Origin: FEN-1279 sp964400285
GTDB lineage: Bacteria > Bacteroidota > Ignavibacteria > Tepidaquicellales > Tepidaquicellaceae
DNA length: 64,000 bases
Assembly: GCA_964400285.1 (NCBI GenBank)
Contig: CAYNTK010000006.1
Location: 62,001 to 126,000 of the forward strand
Direction: 5' to 3'
Numbering within the stretch: the stretch's first letter is position 1; each line of letters opens with the position of its first letter. Shown piece after piece: positions 17,172-25,779 of this stretch. The notes beneath the pieces are model-generated. The model saw only the letters and a program-made list of their open reading frames with translations. It was not told the DNA's origin and searched no databases. The translations under genes and the position numbers were made by a program.

Positions 17172-18203
17172 TTAACGTATTATATCATCATACTTTCCCG
17201 AATACACCAAATCCCTCACAAGCGGTTGCTCGAGGAAATCGTGTGGAAATCCTAAATCAATTTTGCTTACCTCATTTAATCTATTCATAACTTTTTCCGG
17301 CAGAGTAAAATTCAGGCAGTCGAGTGAATCCTTCATCTGTGCTTCTGTCCTTGCTCCGACAATTGGAATGAAAGTGCCTTTCTGCTGTCTCACCCAATTT
17401 AGAGCAACCTGTCCTGGCGTAACTCCCATTTCTTCTGCTATCTTTACTACTTCACGTGTAATCCTCGTGCTTTCCTCATTTATTCTTTTACTGCCTTCGG
17501 GAACTCTATGCGGCTCACCGGGTTTTTTATTCAGATATTTTCCCGTTAATGCACCGCCACCGAGTGCCGCCCACGGAGTAACCGCCATACCGAATGCATT
17601 TGCCATCGGAATTAAATCTCTCTCGGGTGTCCGCTGGAGCAGACTGTATTCAACCTGCAATGCAATAAACTGCGTCCAGCCCTTAAGTTCTGCAAGTGTA
17701 TTTGCCTGCGATACTATCCACGCAGGAGTATCGGAAATTCCGATGTATAAAATTTTTCCCGCCTTTACCATATCGTCCAACGCCCTCATCACTTCATCGA
17801 CAGGCGTAAGGAAATCCCATGCGTGAACCCAGTATAAATCTATGTAATCTGTTTTCAGTCTCTTCAAACTTTTTTCGAGTGAGTAAATCATATTTTTTCT
17901 GCTGTTACCCGAGCTCAAAACGTCATCTTTCCTGCCGGGATTGAAGAGCGTGTATTTGGTTGCAAGAACGAATGAATCCCTGTTTGAAGCTATAAATTCA
18001 CCTGTAAATTTTTCGCTTGTACCTTCGTGGTAGCGGTTTGCGGTATCTATGAAATTTCCACCTTTATTTACGAATGCATCGAATATCTTTTTTGATTCGT
18101 CTTTTTCGGCTCCCATTGTTCCCCATTCCCTGCCGAATGTCATTGTGCCGAGGCAAATCTCCGAGACGCGGAGCCCGCTTTTTCCGAGTAATCTGTATTT
18201 CAT
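17172..18203 (-). CDS. Aldo/keto reductase
   Basis: 343 residues, a TIM-barrel NADPH-dependent reductase. The catalytic tetrad can be placed at D53 (FIDTANRY), Y58, K83 (LATKY) and H127 (YWVHAWD). The start MKYRLLGKSGLRVSEICLGTM is typical of the AKR family related to YajO/Tas. The substrate is not deducible. It is a monocistronic gene; the region upstream holds the MITE-like element. Confidence 0.93.
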   Translation of the reverse strand: MKYRLLGKSGLRVSEICLGTMTFGREWGTMGAEKDESKKIFDAFVNKGGNFIDTANRYHEGTSEKFTGEFIASNRDSFVLATKYTLFNPGRKDDVLSSGNSRKNMIYSLEKSLKRLKTDYIDLYWVHAWDFLTPVDEVMRALDDMVKAGKILYIGISDTPAWIVSQANTLAELKGWTQFIALQVEYSLLQRTPERDLIPMANAFGMAVTPWAALGGGALTGKYLNKKPGEPHRVPEGSKRINEESTRITREVVKIAEEMGVTPGQVALNWVRQQKGTFIPIVGARTEAQMKDSLDCLNFTLPEKVMNRLNEVSKIDLGFPHDFLEQPLVRDLVYSGKYDDIIR

Positions 18204-18272
18204 AATTTTTTTATTTTCATAATAAAGTATATTCTCGAAACATTAAAGCAAAAATTTTTTACATATTTCAAA

Positions 18273-18500
18273 AGATAGCGTTTAAAAAAGTGTGTAAATA
18301 GATTTCTATTATATAGCATGGAAAAACGAATTTATAATAATTTTTCTGGCAAATCTCAAACGACCACGTAGTGGTCGAATATTAGTAACCCCCGACAAAA
18401 TCGGGGGATAATGCTCGCCTACTATCACAACCCCAAAGGGGTTGAACTATTTTCTAATTAGAATAAATTCTAAATTTACACACTAATTAGAACGTTATCT
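18273..18500. mobile_element. MITE-like non-autonomous element with long imperfect terminal inverted repeats
   Basis: The left end (18273-18316) and the reverse complement of the right end (18454-18500) share AGATA-CGTT, then AGTGTGTAAAT without mismatch, then a looser TAGA/TTCTA tail. Between them lie three perfect hairpins: CGACCAC/GTGGTCG (18361-18377), CCCCCGA/TCGGGGG (18389-18407) and CAACCCC/GGGGTTG (18428-18444). There is no reading frame inside. This layout is that of a short element moved in trans or of a structured repeat family. No second copy is seen in the window. Confidence 0.55.
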
Positions 18501-18576
18501 CTTAAAAACATAAGCCACAGATTAGTTTTAGATGTTAAAATTTGGAGTTTCTTGCGGGGGGGTGGTAATTTATTCT

Positions 18577-18810
18577 TTACCTCGTTACGAAGCCCCTGCT
18601 TCGTAACGTAAGAAGTTTTTCCAACTCAGGCGGAATTTCGACAACTCTTTCTTCGGTATCGATTTCCAGTTCGACATTCACCATATCACCTGCTTTTTTC
18701 CCGAGTTCCCGCATAATGGCGGCTTTCAAGCCCAAATAGTGATTCCCTTTTCCGTCGGGCATAAGCAATTCGCGGTAAAAATATTTATCTATCTTTGCTT
18801 TTACCTTCAC
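18577..18810 (-). pseudogene. DUF1905 (YdeI-like) gene remnant
   Basis: 77 codons from a GTG. The reading frame matches only the second half of the DUF1905 domain (MPDGKGNHYLGLKAAI.. and VNVELEIDTEERVVEIPPEL). The first half of the domain is missing and an in-frame TAA precedes the GTG by nine bases, next to runs of eight A and seven G (minus strand). The last eleven codons (LTLRSRGFVTR) are the translation of a palindromic repeat at 18583-18608. A truncated, probably dead gene is the simplest reading; a short expressed protein cannot be excluded. Confidence 0.65.
18583..18608. repeat. REP-like hairpin inside the end of a reading frame
   Basis: Arms CGTTACGAAGC (18583-18593) and GCTTCGTAACG (18598-18608) pair perfectly around CCCT. 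It belongs to the same family as the hairpins at 20948, 22333 and 35188. Here it forms the 3' end of the DUF1905 remnant and supplies its last codons. Confidence 0.75.
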
Positions 18811-18956
18811 TGCTTTTTTTTATCCCCCCCACTTCGGGAATGCTGTAAGGTACAAAAAGTAACACGTACTTATTGTGTTTTTTACAAGTAGAAGCTTAGC
18901 TTGGAAAGAAATCTTTTGCATAACATAATAATATTTACTTAAAGATTTACATTTGG

Positions 18957-20753
18957 TTATAAATTAAAATAATAATCTTTGATTTTTTGAGCAATTAATC
19001 TTCTTCTTAATTCTAAAAATTCTTCATATTTATTTACATCCATTTCAAATATTTCTTCAGGGACACAATTCATTTTGAAGTTTTCTTTTAGTTGAGATTT
19101 ATCAGTAATTAAACCATATTTTATTTTACCTCCATTACATTGTTCCAAAACATCTTTTAAATATAATGTTGGAGCTTTCGAACCAATTCTAACATTTATT
19201 TCTGTTTGCATATAAACATAGTTAGCAATTTGATTGTATTTATTTCTTTTATAATTATTCTTTTTCAAATATTCTTTAGGGAATATATGGTGTATATCAC
19301 CTCTTTCAACAACCATGTCTTTTACTAATATATCTTTAGATAAAAAACCTTTATCGTTATTTTTGATTTGTGATGCAAGATAAACATTAAAGTAAGGACT
19401 ACTCGATACAGGTGTGTCTAAACTTTGTATTAAAGAAAATTCCCAGAAAGCATCTGAGAGTTCTGCGTTTTCATTCAATTCAAGGTATTCTCCGAAATCC
19501 TTTGAGTTAATGTTTTTGATATCATAATCTATAATGCTTTCCGGAGACCCCGAATATCTACCAGTAAGCACCGAAAATACAAACCACCTTTTTACAAATT
19601 TTTCGATTAAGCTTGGATCACAATTAAGATTTTTGAGTTTCAGATAAAGCATGTATGCTACATTCAACGTATTTTGTGAGCGAACCATCCACGGTGAAAT
19701 AAATCCAGCCGATCTAATTATCATAATGAATCTCTTAAAATTTGTTTCGTTAATATAATTCATAATACCTTTATTCAAAGTCTCAAATGAATTACGGGCG
19801 ATATCTTCTTCAAATGTTCTTGTTTCAAAGTTTCTTCCAGATAGTAAACTTACTAAATCAGCAAGTCTGCCCCTGTTAAATTCGGTAGTGAATGCAACTC
19901 TTAATAAATCCGTATAATCAGGATCATATAAATCGTCTTGTTCGTCTTTAAGCCAACTAATTTTTTTAAAGTAATCAGATTTAACAAACTCTTTATCGAC
20001 TTCTAAAATTTGATTATAAAACTCAGGGGCGACTGCCATGTGACAAAAATAATCAATACATTTTCTCATAATTGAACCCCCGTATGTTTCATTTGCGGCA
20101 ATTTTTGACATTGCAAAGTCAGCTTGACTTAATTCAGCTCCTTGTCGATTAATCCTAATGAATATTTCGGTAACAGTTTCAATATCTAAATCATGTTCTA
20201 ATTCAATAATGCCTATTTGCTTTTTAATCAATTGTTGTAATGAATATATTTTGTTGTAAAAATTATTTTTATCAACCCCTTTGTTTTTTGTGCAATACTC
20301 ATCAACTAATTCAAGAATATTTATTCCACCAGAAATAATTTTTGATATATCTGGAATCCAGGTAACATCTTTAAGTATTGCAGGGTTTTGCACCTCGAAC
20401 CTTTCATCTTTAGGATTAAAAGATATAATAATTTTTGTTTTATTGTATTCTTTGTCTACAATATAATCTCCCAAAATCGCAGCTTTCATCGCAATAACAC
20501 GTTGCTGTCCATCTATTAATATTTTTTTCCCTTCTGAAGTTTTTCCATCTTTTAATTTGACATTCGGGTTTTTCCAAACAATAAGGTAACCAATAGGATA
20601 TCCTTTGTATAAAGAATCAATTAAATCTCTAACTTTTGAAGAATCCCATACAAAAGGTCTTTGAATCTCCGGAATTGCAACTTCACCAGATTTAACCCAG
20701 ATAAGAATTGTTTCTATAAGGTGTTGATTAACCGAATAATGTTGGTTTTGCAT
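18957..20753 (-). CDS. DUF262 plus HNH (DUF1524-like) protein, GmrSD-like
   Basis: 598 residues in one chain. The N-terminal DUF262 (ParB/Srx-like) domain has IPEIQRPFVWD (about 27-37) and the signature DGQQR (81-85), thought to bind and hydrolyse nucleotide. The C-terminal part contains an HNH-type nuclease signature, H488-H489 in GDIHHIFPKEY and N511 in NQIANYVYM. This is the layout of GmrSD type IV restriction enzymes, which cut modified phage DNA. It is a solitary gene flanked on both sides by palindromic repeats, a setting common for acquired defence genes. Targets are unknown. Confidence 0.82.
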   Translation of the reverse strand: MQNQHYSVNQHLIETILIWVKSGEVAIPEIQRPFVWDSSKVRDLIDSLYKGYPIGYLIVWKNPNVKLKDGKTSEGKKILIDGQQRVIAMKAAILGDYIVDKEYNKTKIIISFNPKDERFEVQNPAILKDVTWIPDISKIISGGINILELVDEYCTKNKGVDKNNFYNKIYSLQQLIKKQIGIIELEHDLDIETVTEIFIRINRQGAELSQADFAMSKIAANETYGGSIMRKCIDYFCHMAVAPEFYNQILEVDKEFVKSDYFKKISWLKDEQDDLYDPDYTDLLRVAFTTEFNRGRLADLVSLLSGRNFETRTFEEDIARNSFETLNKGIMNYINETNFKRFIMIIRSAGFISPWMVRSQNTLNVAYMLYLKLKNLNCDPSLIEKFVKRWFVFSVLTGRYSGSPESIIDYDIKNINSKDFGEYLELNENAELSDAFWEFSLIQSLDTPVSSSPYFNVYLASQIKNNDKGFLSKDILVKDMVVERGDIHHIFPKEYLKKNNYKRNKYNQIANYVYMQTEINVRIGSKAPTLYLKDVLEQCNGGKIKYGLITDKSQLKENFKMNCVPEEIFEMDVNKYEEFLELRRRLIAQKIKDYYFNL

Positions 20754-21020
20754 ATTGATAATTTTTGTGTTTATTTTAGGGTATTTTTAAACGTAATAAA
20801 ATTATTTTCGACATTCAATTACTAAATTAAATTGTAAGCGTAAAAGAAGATTTGTTTTTCTGGATTCCGGCATAAAACATGCAGGAATAACAAAGCGGAG
20901 AGGTTACTATGTTGGAACATAGTAACCAGAAAAAAACAATAGTAACTCGTTACAACGCTCCAGCGTTGTAACGGAAAGACACCATTTTTTATCCCGTAAA
21001 AGAGATGAATATAAAACGCT
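20754..21020. repeat. Intergenic cluster of two perfect hairpins
   Basis: The arms GGTTACTATGTT (20902-20913) and AACATAGTAACC (20916-20927) pair with a two-base loop. CGTTACAACGCT (20948-20959) and AGCGTTGTAACG (20962-20973) do the same, again with a two-base loop. A degenerate third inverted repeat around 20862-20888 (GATTCC..GGAAT) resembles the common 'ggattcc' dispersed repeat. No gene is visible. The hairpins lie downstream of the PLD gene and upstream of the DUF262 gene. Confidence 0.7.
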
Positions 21021-22253
21021 CTACTTCTTTTTCACTTGTTCGTACTTTTTATTCATATCCACCGGCTCCACAAACGCACTATTCCACGACCTGAAGAAAA
21101 CTTCTTCAAGCAGGGAATTTACATCTTCATTTTGAATTATCAAAGTTGCATTCCTGCATTCGTAAAAGTAGCTTCGCTCCCAGTTGGATGTGCTAATCCA
21201 CGAGAGTGTGCTGTCGGAAATGAAAAACTTGCAATGGTCAACCCGCGAGTACGGAATAAATCCACCGCTATATTCGGGAATACTGCTGAACTTGATTTCG
21301 ATATTGGGAACGATGGATAAACTCTGAATGGATTCAGTCGCACCTTTTTTAATCGCCCAGTTGGAAAAAATAATTTTAATTTTCACTCCGCGCCCGGCGG
21401 CATCACGCAGGGCTTTATCGATTTTATCATAGACCTCATCTTTACCTTCGCCCTTGAGCGAGTAGGAAAACATATTTATGCAGAGGCGGTGTTTTGTGTT
21501 TTTAATAATTTTTATAAGTTCGGTTTCTTCTTTATTGAATTTATCGGGTAAAATTCCTGCAGGGCTGAAAGCAGGATACAATATCACATCACCGAATTCT
21601 TCTGTTTTTATTTTCAGCGGTTTTCTTGAATTGATTAAATTTTTACTGTATTTCTTTTTCAGTTTTGCGAGATTTTCTTCGCTGTAATTTTCGCAAAGTC
21701 CCCAGTCAATTTCAAAAATGTTTAAAAATACTTTTGCAAGTTTTTTATTTTTAATTCTCGCTCCCATTTCGTGAATGTGTTTCAGTGCCCGCCAATCCAT
21801 ATTCTGACTGCCGATGAATAAATCTTTTTTATCCACCACAAAATATTTTGCGTGCATCACACCACCTGCAATTTTTTTGAAAGGGATTTTCCGCATTGTG
21901 ATGTTCGGTATATTATTCAATTCGTCAGCGGATTTTTCGCTTGAATTGTAAAAACTTTCGTCAATTATTATGCGAATCTGAACACCACGTGAAGCGGCAT
22001 CTTTTATAGCTTTCAAAATTTTTTCGAGCACTTCGCCTTTTTCGTTTGCAATGTAAAATGTTTCTATGTCTATTGTTTCTGTTGCTCCGCCTATCATTTC
22101 AAGCCATACATCCGATGCACGTGGAAGAGTTGATTGCTCTAAACTCGTTTCTACAGGCACGGATTCGACGAGGGTAAAATCCTGCGTAAAAGTAGAAATA
22201 GAAAATAACAAATAGAAAATAACAAACAGCAAATATTTTTTGGGGATTTTCAT
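21021..22253 (-). CDS. Secreted phospholipase-D-like protein with two HKD motifs
   Basis: 410 residues. An N-terminal signal peptide (about 1-23, ending in STFTQ) is followed by two PLDc_2-type repeats. HKD motif 1 is H134-K136-D141 (HAKYFVVD) and motif 2 is H340-K342-D347 (HCKFFISD). Each is followed by the usual S-N pair (GSQN, STSN). PLD proteins hydrolyse or transfer phosphodiester bonds in lipids or nucleic acids. Export makes lipid or extracellular DNA the likelier substrate. A monocistronic gene. Confidence 0.88.
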   Translation of the reverse strand: MKIPKKYLLFVIFYLLFSISTFTQDFTLVESVPVETSLEQSTLPRASDVWLEMIGGATETIDIETFYIANEKGEVLEKILKAIKDAASRGVQIRIIIDESFYNSSEKSADELNNIPNITMRKIPFKKIAGGVMHAKYFVVDKKDLFIGSQNMDWRALKHIHEMGARIKNKKLAKVFLNIFEIDWGLCENYSEENLAKLKKKYSKNLINSRKPLKIKTEEFGDVILYPAFSPAGILPDKFNKEETELIKIIKNTKHRLCINMFSYSLKGEGKDEVYDKIDKALRDAAGRGVKIKIIFSNWAIKKGATESIQSLSIVPNIEIKFSSIPEYSGGFIPYSRVDHCKFFISDSTLSWISTSNWERSYFYECRNATLIIQNEDVNSLLEEVFFRSWNSAFVEPVDMNKKYEQVKKK

Positions 22254-22332
22254 ATGAACAAATTATTTTGTGTTTATTCTAATAAATTTAGATAATAGAA
22301 AAAAGTGAATAGTAAATAGTATATAAAAAAAT

Positions 22333-22358
22333 CGTTCCGAAACCCCTGCTTCGGAACG
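22333..22358. repeat. REP-like hairpin, CGTTCCGAA type
   Basis: Arms CGTTCCGAA (22333-22341) and TTCGGAACG (22350-22358) around an eight-base loop, followed by the family tail AGAGA. It is in the 161-base gap between the tryptophanase end and the PLD start. Confidence 0.7.
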
Positions 22359-22414
22359 AGAGAATTAAAAATGTTCTTACTTTATAAACTTTATTAACCT
22401 TACAAACTTTATAA

Positions 22415-23824
22415 CTAAGAGCAAGGTGCGAACTTTGCCGTAAAGTGTTTTAAAAACTTCGGTGCCCAGATTATTTTCACGCCTTTTATTTTTTTTGTAT
22501 TCTTCTTTATTTCTGCAAATACTTCCAATACATAATCTATATGGCTTTGTGTATAGACTCGTCGCGGGATTGCAAGTCGCACGAGTTCCATACTTGCAGG
22601 AATCAGTTTCCCTTTTTCGTCGTTCTTTCCGAACATAACGCTACCGATTTCTACTGCACGGATTCCGCCTGCTTTATACAGCTCGACTACAAGTGCCTGC
22701 CCGGGGTACTGCTCGACTGGTATATGAGGAAGTAACCCTTTTGCATCTACGTAAATCGCGTGTCCACCCGGAGGTTGGATTATAGGAACACCCATCTTCA
22801 GAAGTCTGTCTCCGAGATATTTTGTAGAAGCGATTCTGTAATTCAGGTAACTTTCATCGAGAATTTCTTCCAAACCCTGTGCAATGGCTTCCATATCTCT
22901 TCCTGCAAGGCCACCATAAGTTTCGTAACCTTCCGTAATAATTAAAAGATTTTTGCACTTCCCATACCAATCATCGCTATTCATAGCAATAAATCCGCCT
23001 ATGTTTGCAAAGGCATCTTTTTTTGCACTCATTGTACATCCGTCTGCATACGAAAACAATTCTTTGCAAATCGAGAGAATAGATTTATTAGAATAACCTT
23101 TTTCGCGAGTTTTTATAAAATATGCATTCTCCGCAAACCTGCACGCATCGAGGAAAAACGGAATTTTATATTTTTTACATACCTTACTTACGGCTTTAAT
23201 ATTAGCCATTGATACTGGTTGTCCGCCACCTGTATTATTCGTAATTGTTAGCATACATATCGGTATATTTTTAACCCCAACTTCTTTTATAAATTTTTCG
23301 AGTTTTCCGATATCCATATTTCCTTTGAACGGATGAATAACGGAAGGATGTTTTCCCTCTTCAATAACAAGGTCAATTGCTTTACCTCCGTTGAATTCAA
23401 TGTTTGCCTGTGTGGTATCGAAATGGTTATTGCTTGGAATTTGTTTACCTTTTCCCGCATTAATAAATCTTCCATCTGAATCTATCTTACTTAATACCAT
23501 TGTAAATAGAATCCTCTCTGCGGCTCTACCTTGGTGAACGGGGATTATATGTTTGAAACCGAAAATCTTTTTTGTAATTTCTTCAAACCTGAAGTAGCTT
23601 TTAGAACCCGCATAAGCTTCGTCTCCATCGAGCAAGCCCGCCCATTGCTTTGCACTCATTGCCGAAGTTCCGCTGTCCGTAAGCAAATCGATTAACACCT
23701 CTTCTGCGGGAATCATAAACGGATTGTAAAATGCTTTTTTTAATATTTTTTCTCTTTCTTTTCTTGTTGTAGTTTTTACGTACTCTACCGATTTAATTTT
23801 AAATGGTTCTATAATGGTTTTCAT
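22415..23824 (-). CDS. tnaA: Tryptophanase (tryptophan indole-lyase)
   Basis: 469 residues, PLP-dependent beta-eliminating lyase that splits tryptophan into indole, pyruvate and ammonia. The family is clear along its length (EPFKIKSVE, IDLLTDSGTSAMS, GDEAYAGS, HQGR). The PLP lysine is K269 in MSAKKD. The close relative tyrosine phenol-lyase has an arginine in the substrate site (SMERG); here the segment reads IRAVEIGS as in tryptophanase, so tryptophanase is favoured. It is the last gene of an operon with an FNR-like flavoprotein and a methyltransferase (gaps of 3 and 19 bases). Confidence 0.88.
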   Translation of the reverse strand: MKTIIEPFKIKSVEYVKTTTRKEREKILKKAFYNPFMIPAEEVLIDLLTDSGTSAMSAKQWAGLLDGDEAYAGSKSYFRFEEITKKIFGFKHIIPVHQGRAAERILFTMVLSKIDSDGRFINAGKGKQIPSNNHFDTTQANIEFNGGKAIDLVIEEGKHPSVIHPFKGNMDIGKLEKFIKEVGVKNIPICMLTITNNTGGGQPVSMANIKAVSKVCKKYKIPFFLDACRFAENAYFIKTREKGYSNKSILSICKELFSYADGCTMSAKKDAFANIGGFIAMNSDDWYGKCKNLLIITEGYETYGGLAGRDMEAIAQGLEEILDESYLNYRIASTKYLGDRLLKMGVPIIQPPGGHAIYVDAKGLLPHIPVEQYPGQALVVELYKAGGIRAVEIGSVMFGKNDEKGKLIPASMELVRLAIPRRVYTQSHIDYVLEVFAEIKKNTKKIKGVKIIWAPKFLKHFTAKFAPCS

Positions 23825-23843
23825 TAATAATTTATTATGTTTT

Positions 23844-24593
23844 TTATTTTATTTTTCCGAAATATACTTGTGTATTGTATTCAAATTTTATTTTGCCGTC
23901 TTTATTATATTTGTCGAAAATATCTTTTAGTTTATTTAAAATTTCTTTGCTTGCAGAATTTTCTGTCGGGACATATGATGCGGATAGCATCCTGCCTTTA
24001 AGTCCTGCGAAGTCGAATACCTGCTGGTTTTTAAAATTTGCCAGGCGGAAGTTTTTTACTCCGTAAAATTTGTTGAAGACCTTTTCATCGAGGTTTAATC
24101 CGGAATTGTATTCCGGGCAGCATTCACATATCAGTTTTTCGTATTCCTGCATAAACTTTGAAGTTTCAGAATCTCTTTTATTCCATATCAATACCACGTA
24201 TCCACCGGGCTTTAAAATTCTATTGAATTCGATTTTTGCTTTTTCGGAATCGAACCAGTGAAACGCCTGACCGGATACTATAATATCGATGCTTCTATCT
24301 GCAAGCGTAGTAAACTCTGCCGTACCATTTATACTTATGAAATTAATATAATCTTTAAGAAGCTTCTCTCCTGCTTCACGCATTTCATCGTTTGGCTCCA
24401 CACCATATACAAGATTTTCATTATTCAAAAAAAGCCTGGATAATTTTCCGGGTCCCGAACCAATATCGGCAACATCTTTAAACTGGTCAAAACCAATTTC
24501 CTTATCAAGTAAATGTAAAATAGCATCCGGGTAACCCGGGCGATATTTTACATAGTTCGCTACTCTGCCTGTAAATCTTGTTACCGATTTCAT
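23844..24593 (-). CDS. Class I SAM-dependent methyltransferase
   Basis: 249 residues. Motif I is VADIGSGPGKLSR near residue 40, the acidic loop follows (VYGVEPNDEMREAG), and a motif-IV-like SGQAFHWF belongs to the methyltransferase-11 subgroup. Its start MKSVTRFTGRVANYVKYRPGYP is typical of small-molecule methyltransferases found widely in bacteria. The substrate is unknown. Being between an FNR-like flavoprotein (3 bases) and tryptophanase (19 bases) suggests, but does not show, a role in aromatic or indole metabolism. Confidence 0.87.
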   Translation of the reverse strand: MKSVTRFTGRVANYVKYRPGYPDAILHLLDKEIGFDQFKDVADIGSGPGKLSRLFLNNENLVYGVEPNDEMREAGEKLLKDYINFISINGTAEFTTLADRSIDIIVSGQAFHWFDSEKAKIEFNRILKPGGYVVLIWNKRDSETSKFMQEYEKLICECCPEYNSGLNLDEKVFNKFYGVKNFRLANFKNQQVFDFAGLKGRMLSASYVPTENSASKEILNKLKDIFDKYNKDGKIKFEYNTQVYFGKIK

Positions 24594-24596
24594 AAT

Positions 24597-25307
24597 TTAA
24601 AACCTTTCGAGTTTAATATTCTCCGATTTCACTCCCATATCGATTAAAAGTGCTTCCATAGCATCGACCATTGCAAGAGGACCAACGATATAATATATTG
24701 GTTTTGAAATATCCGGAATATATTTTAAAATTAATTCCTTATTTATGTATCCCGTGTTATATTTCCAGTTTTTATCTGAAGTATCATCGATGGTTGGAAT
24801 GAATTTGAAATCAGGATATACTTCAGCCCATTTTTCAAAGTCTTCAAAGAAAGCCATAGACTTTGCATTCGGGTTTGAATAAAATAAGTATGCTTTATAG
24901 GGTAACTTGCTTTCGATAATATATTCTACCATACATCTTACGGGAGTAATTCCAATTCCGCCAATTAAAAAAACTGCCGGAATACTTGAATCTTTATGCA
25001 ACACAGTATTTCCACCTGGTTCGCTAATTGAAAATTTCGAACCGATTGGTAATTCAAGAATATTCTTATTAAAAGCCGAGTCAAGAGCACGAGTCGTGAA
25101 CATTAAATAATCTTTTGTTGGCGATGTGCTTATAGAGAAAAGCCTCGAGTTTCCTTCATTGTCGTGATGAATAGGCTCGAGAATTGTAATTTTTGCATAT
25201 TGTCCCGGCTCGAATTCAAAACCGCTTCCGGTTTTGTCGAACCACATTGCAAGGGTATTCTCATTTATAAGCTTTCTGTCTTTTAAAGTTATAATTCTTT
25301 CAGCCAT
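24597..25307 (-). CDS. Ferredoxin-NADP reductase-like FAD oxidoreductase
   Basis: 236 residues. FAD domain (about 1-105) with the RLFSIS flavin-binding motif (RxYS type) and EPGG. NAD(P) domain (about 110-236) with VFLIGGIGITPVRCMV and IVGPLAMVDAM. There is no 2Fe-2S domain, so it needs a separate electron partner. It is the first gene of the operon with a methyltransferase and tryptophanase. Its leader contains a strong hairpin terminator at 25451-25483. Confidence 0.85.
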   Translation of the reverse strand: MAERIITLKDRKLINENTLAMWFDKTGSGFEFEPGQYAKITILEPIHHDNEGNSRLFSISTSPTKDYLMFTTRALDSAFNKNILELPIGSKFSISEPGGNTVLHKDSSIPAVFLIGGIGITPVRCMVEYIIESKLPYKAYLFYSNPNAKSMAFFEDFEKWAEVYPDFKFIPTIDDTSDKNWKYNTGYINKELILKYIPDISKPIYYIVGPLAMVDAMEALLIDMGVKSENIKLERF

Positions 25308-25450
25308 ATTTTAAATAATATATGAAGCAAAATAGCAAAATTAATATCTTACTAAAATTCAGAAATATTGCCTTATTTTATTAGTTTAACAAATGGAGAG
25401 GTAAAAACATAAATGCAGATTAACATACCTAATTATTAAAATGTATCATA

Positions 25451-25483
25451 AAAAAGAATACTCTCTGAAACTTCAGAGAGTAT
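25451..25483 (-). terminator. Perfect hairpin with T tract, possible leader attenuator or sRNA terminator
   Basis: Arms ATACTCTCTGAA (25458-25469) and TTCAGAGAGTAT (25472-25483) pair perfectly with a two-base loop. On the minus strand they are followed by TTCTTTTTT. No gene ends upstream of it on that strand, because the next gene there is divergent. It must end either a leader transcript of the FNR/methyltransferase/tryptophanase operon or a separate small RNA. Confidence 0.7.
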
Positions 25484-25716
25484 GATGAGGTACGAGGGAT
25501 ATGTTATTATGAATTTTTTTTATGAGTTTTAAAATCTTACTGCTCTTCTAATATTATAAGCTACAATTACCGTGCCGAAAAAACATATTTAATATCTGTA
25601 AATTTGTGACATAAATAGTATATAATGTTTAAAATTGAAACCTAAGGCTCAAAATGAGAAATAAAAACTTTTAGAAAGTAAGTATAAAAACTATTATTAT
25701 ATACGGGTTTCGGTCT

Positions 25717-25746
25717 TTTAAAGTGATTTTAAATCTTGTAACTTTG
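25717..25746 (+). promoter_or_regulatory. Possible Bacteroidota-type promoter
   Basis: TAACTTTG (25739-25746) matches the TAnnTTTG -7 element of Bacteroidota. A weak TTTA (25717-25720) stands in for the -33 TTTG at about the right distance. Transcription would start about 27 bases before the aminotransferase ATG. The -33 part is poor. Confidence 0.35.
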
Positions 25747-25779
25747 TAAAAAACACTTCAAAATTTAAATACTTATTTT

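Larger units (their letters stand above)
25308..25779. other. Divergent intergenic region (472 bases)
   Basis: The region separates the FNR-like operon (minus) from the alanine aminotransferase (plus). It holds the minus-strand hairpin terminator described separately and a TAnnTTTG element near the plus-strand gene. Two minus-strand mini-frames of 7 and 10 codons (25589-25612 and 25554-25586) are present but carry no tryptophan and look accidental. Nothing else was recognised. Confidence 0.5.

Noticed and set aside
17263..17826. 187-codon open frame on the plus strand
   Set aside because: Antisense shadow of the aldo/keto reductase; low-complexity Ser/Phe-rich translation without domain.
18556..18830. 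G7/C7 tracts as transposon ends
   Set aside because: Seven identical bases are too short and uninformative, and there is no flanking duplication.
25554..25612. Two mini-frames (MSQIYRY and MFFRHGNCSL) as a TnaC-like leader peptide
   Set aside because: Neither contains tryptophan or proline in the TnaC arrangement and neither has a ribosome binding site.
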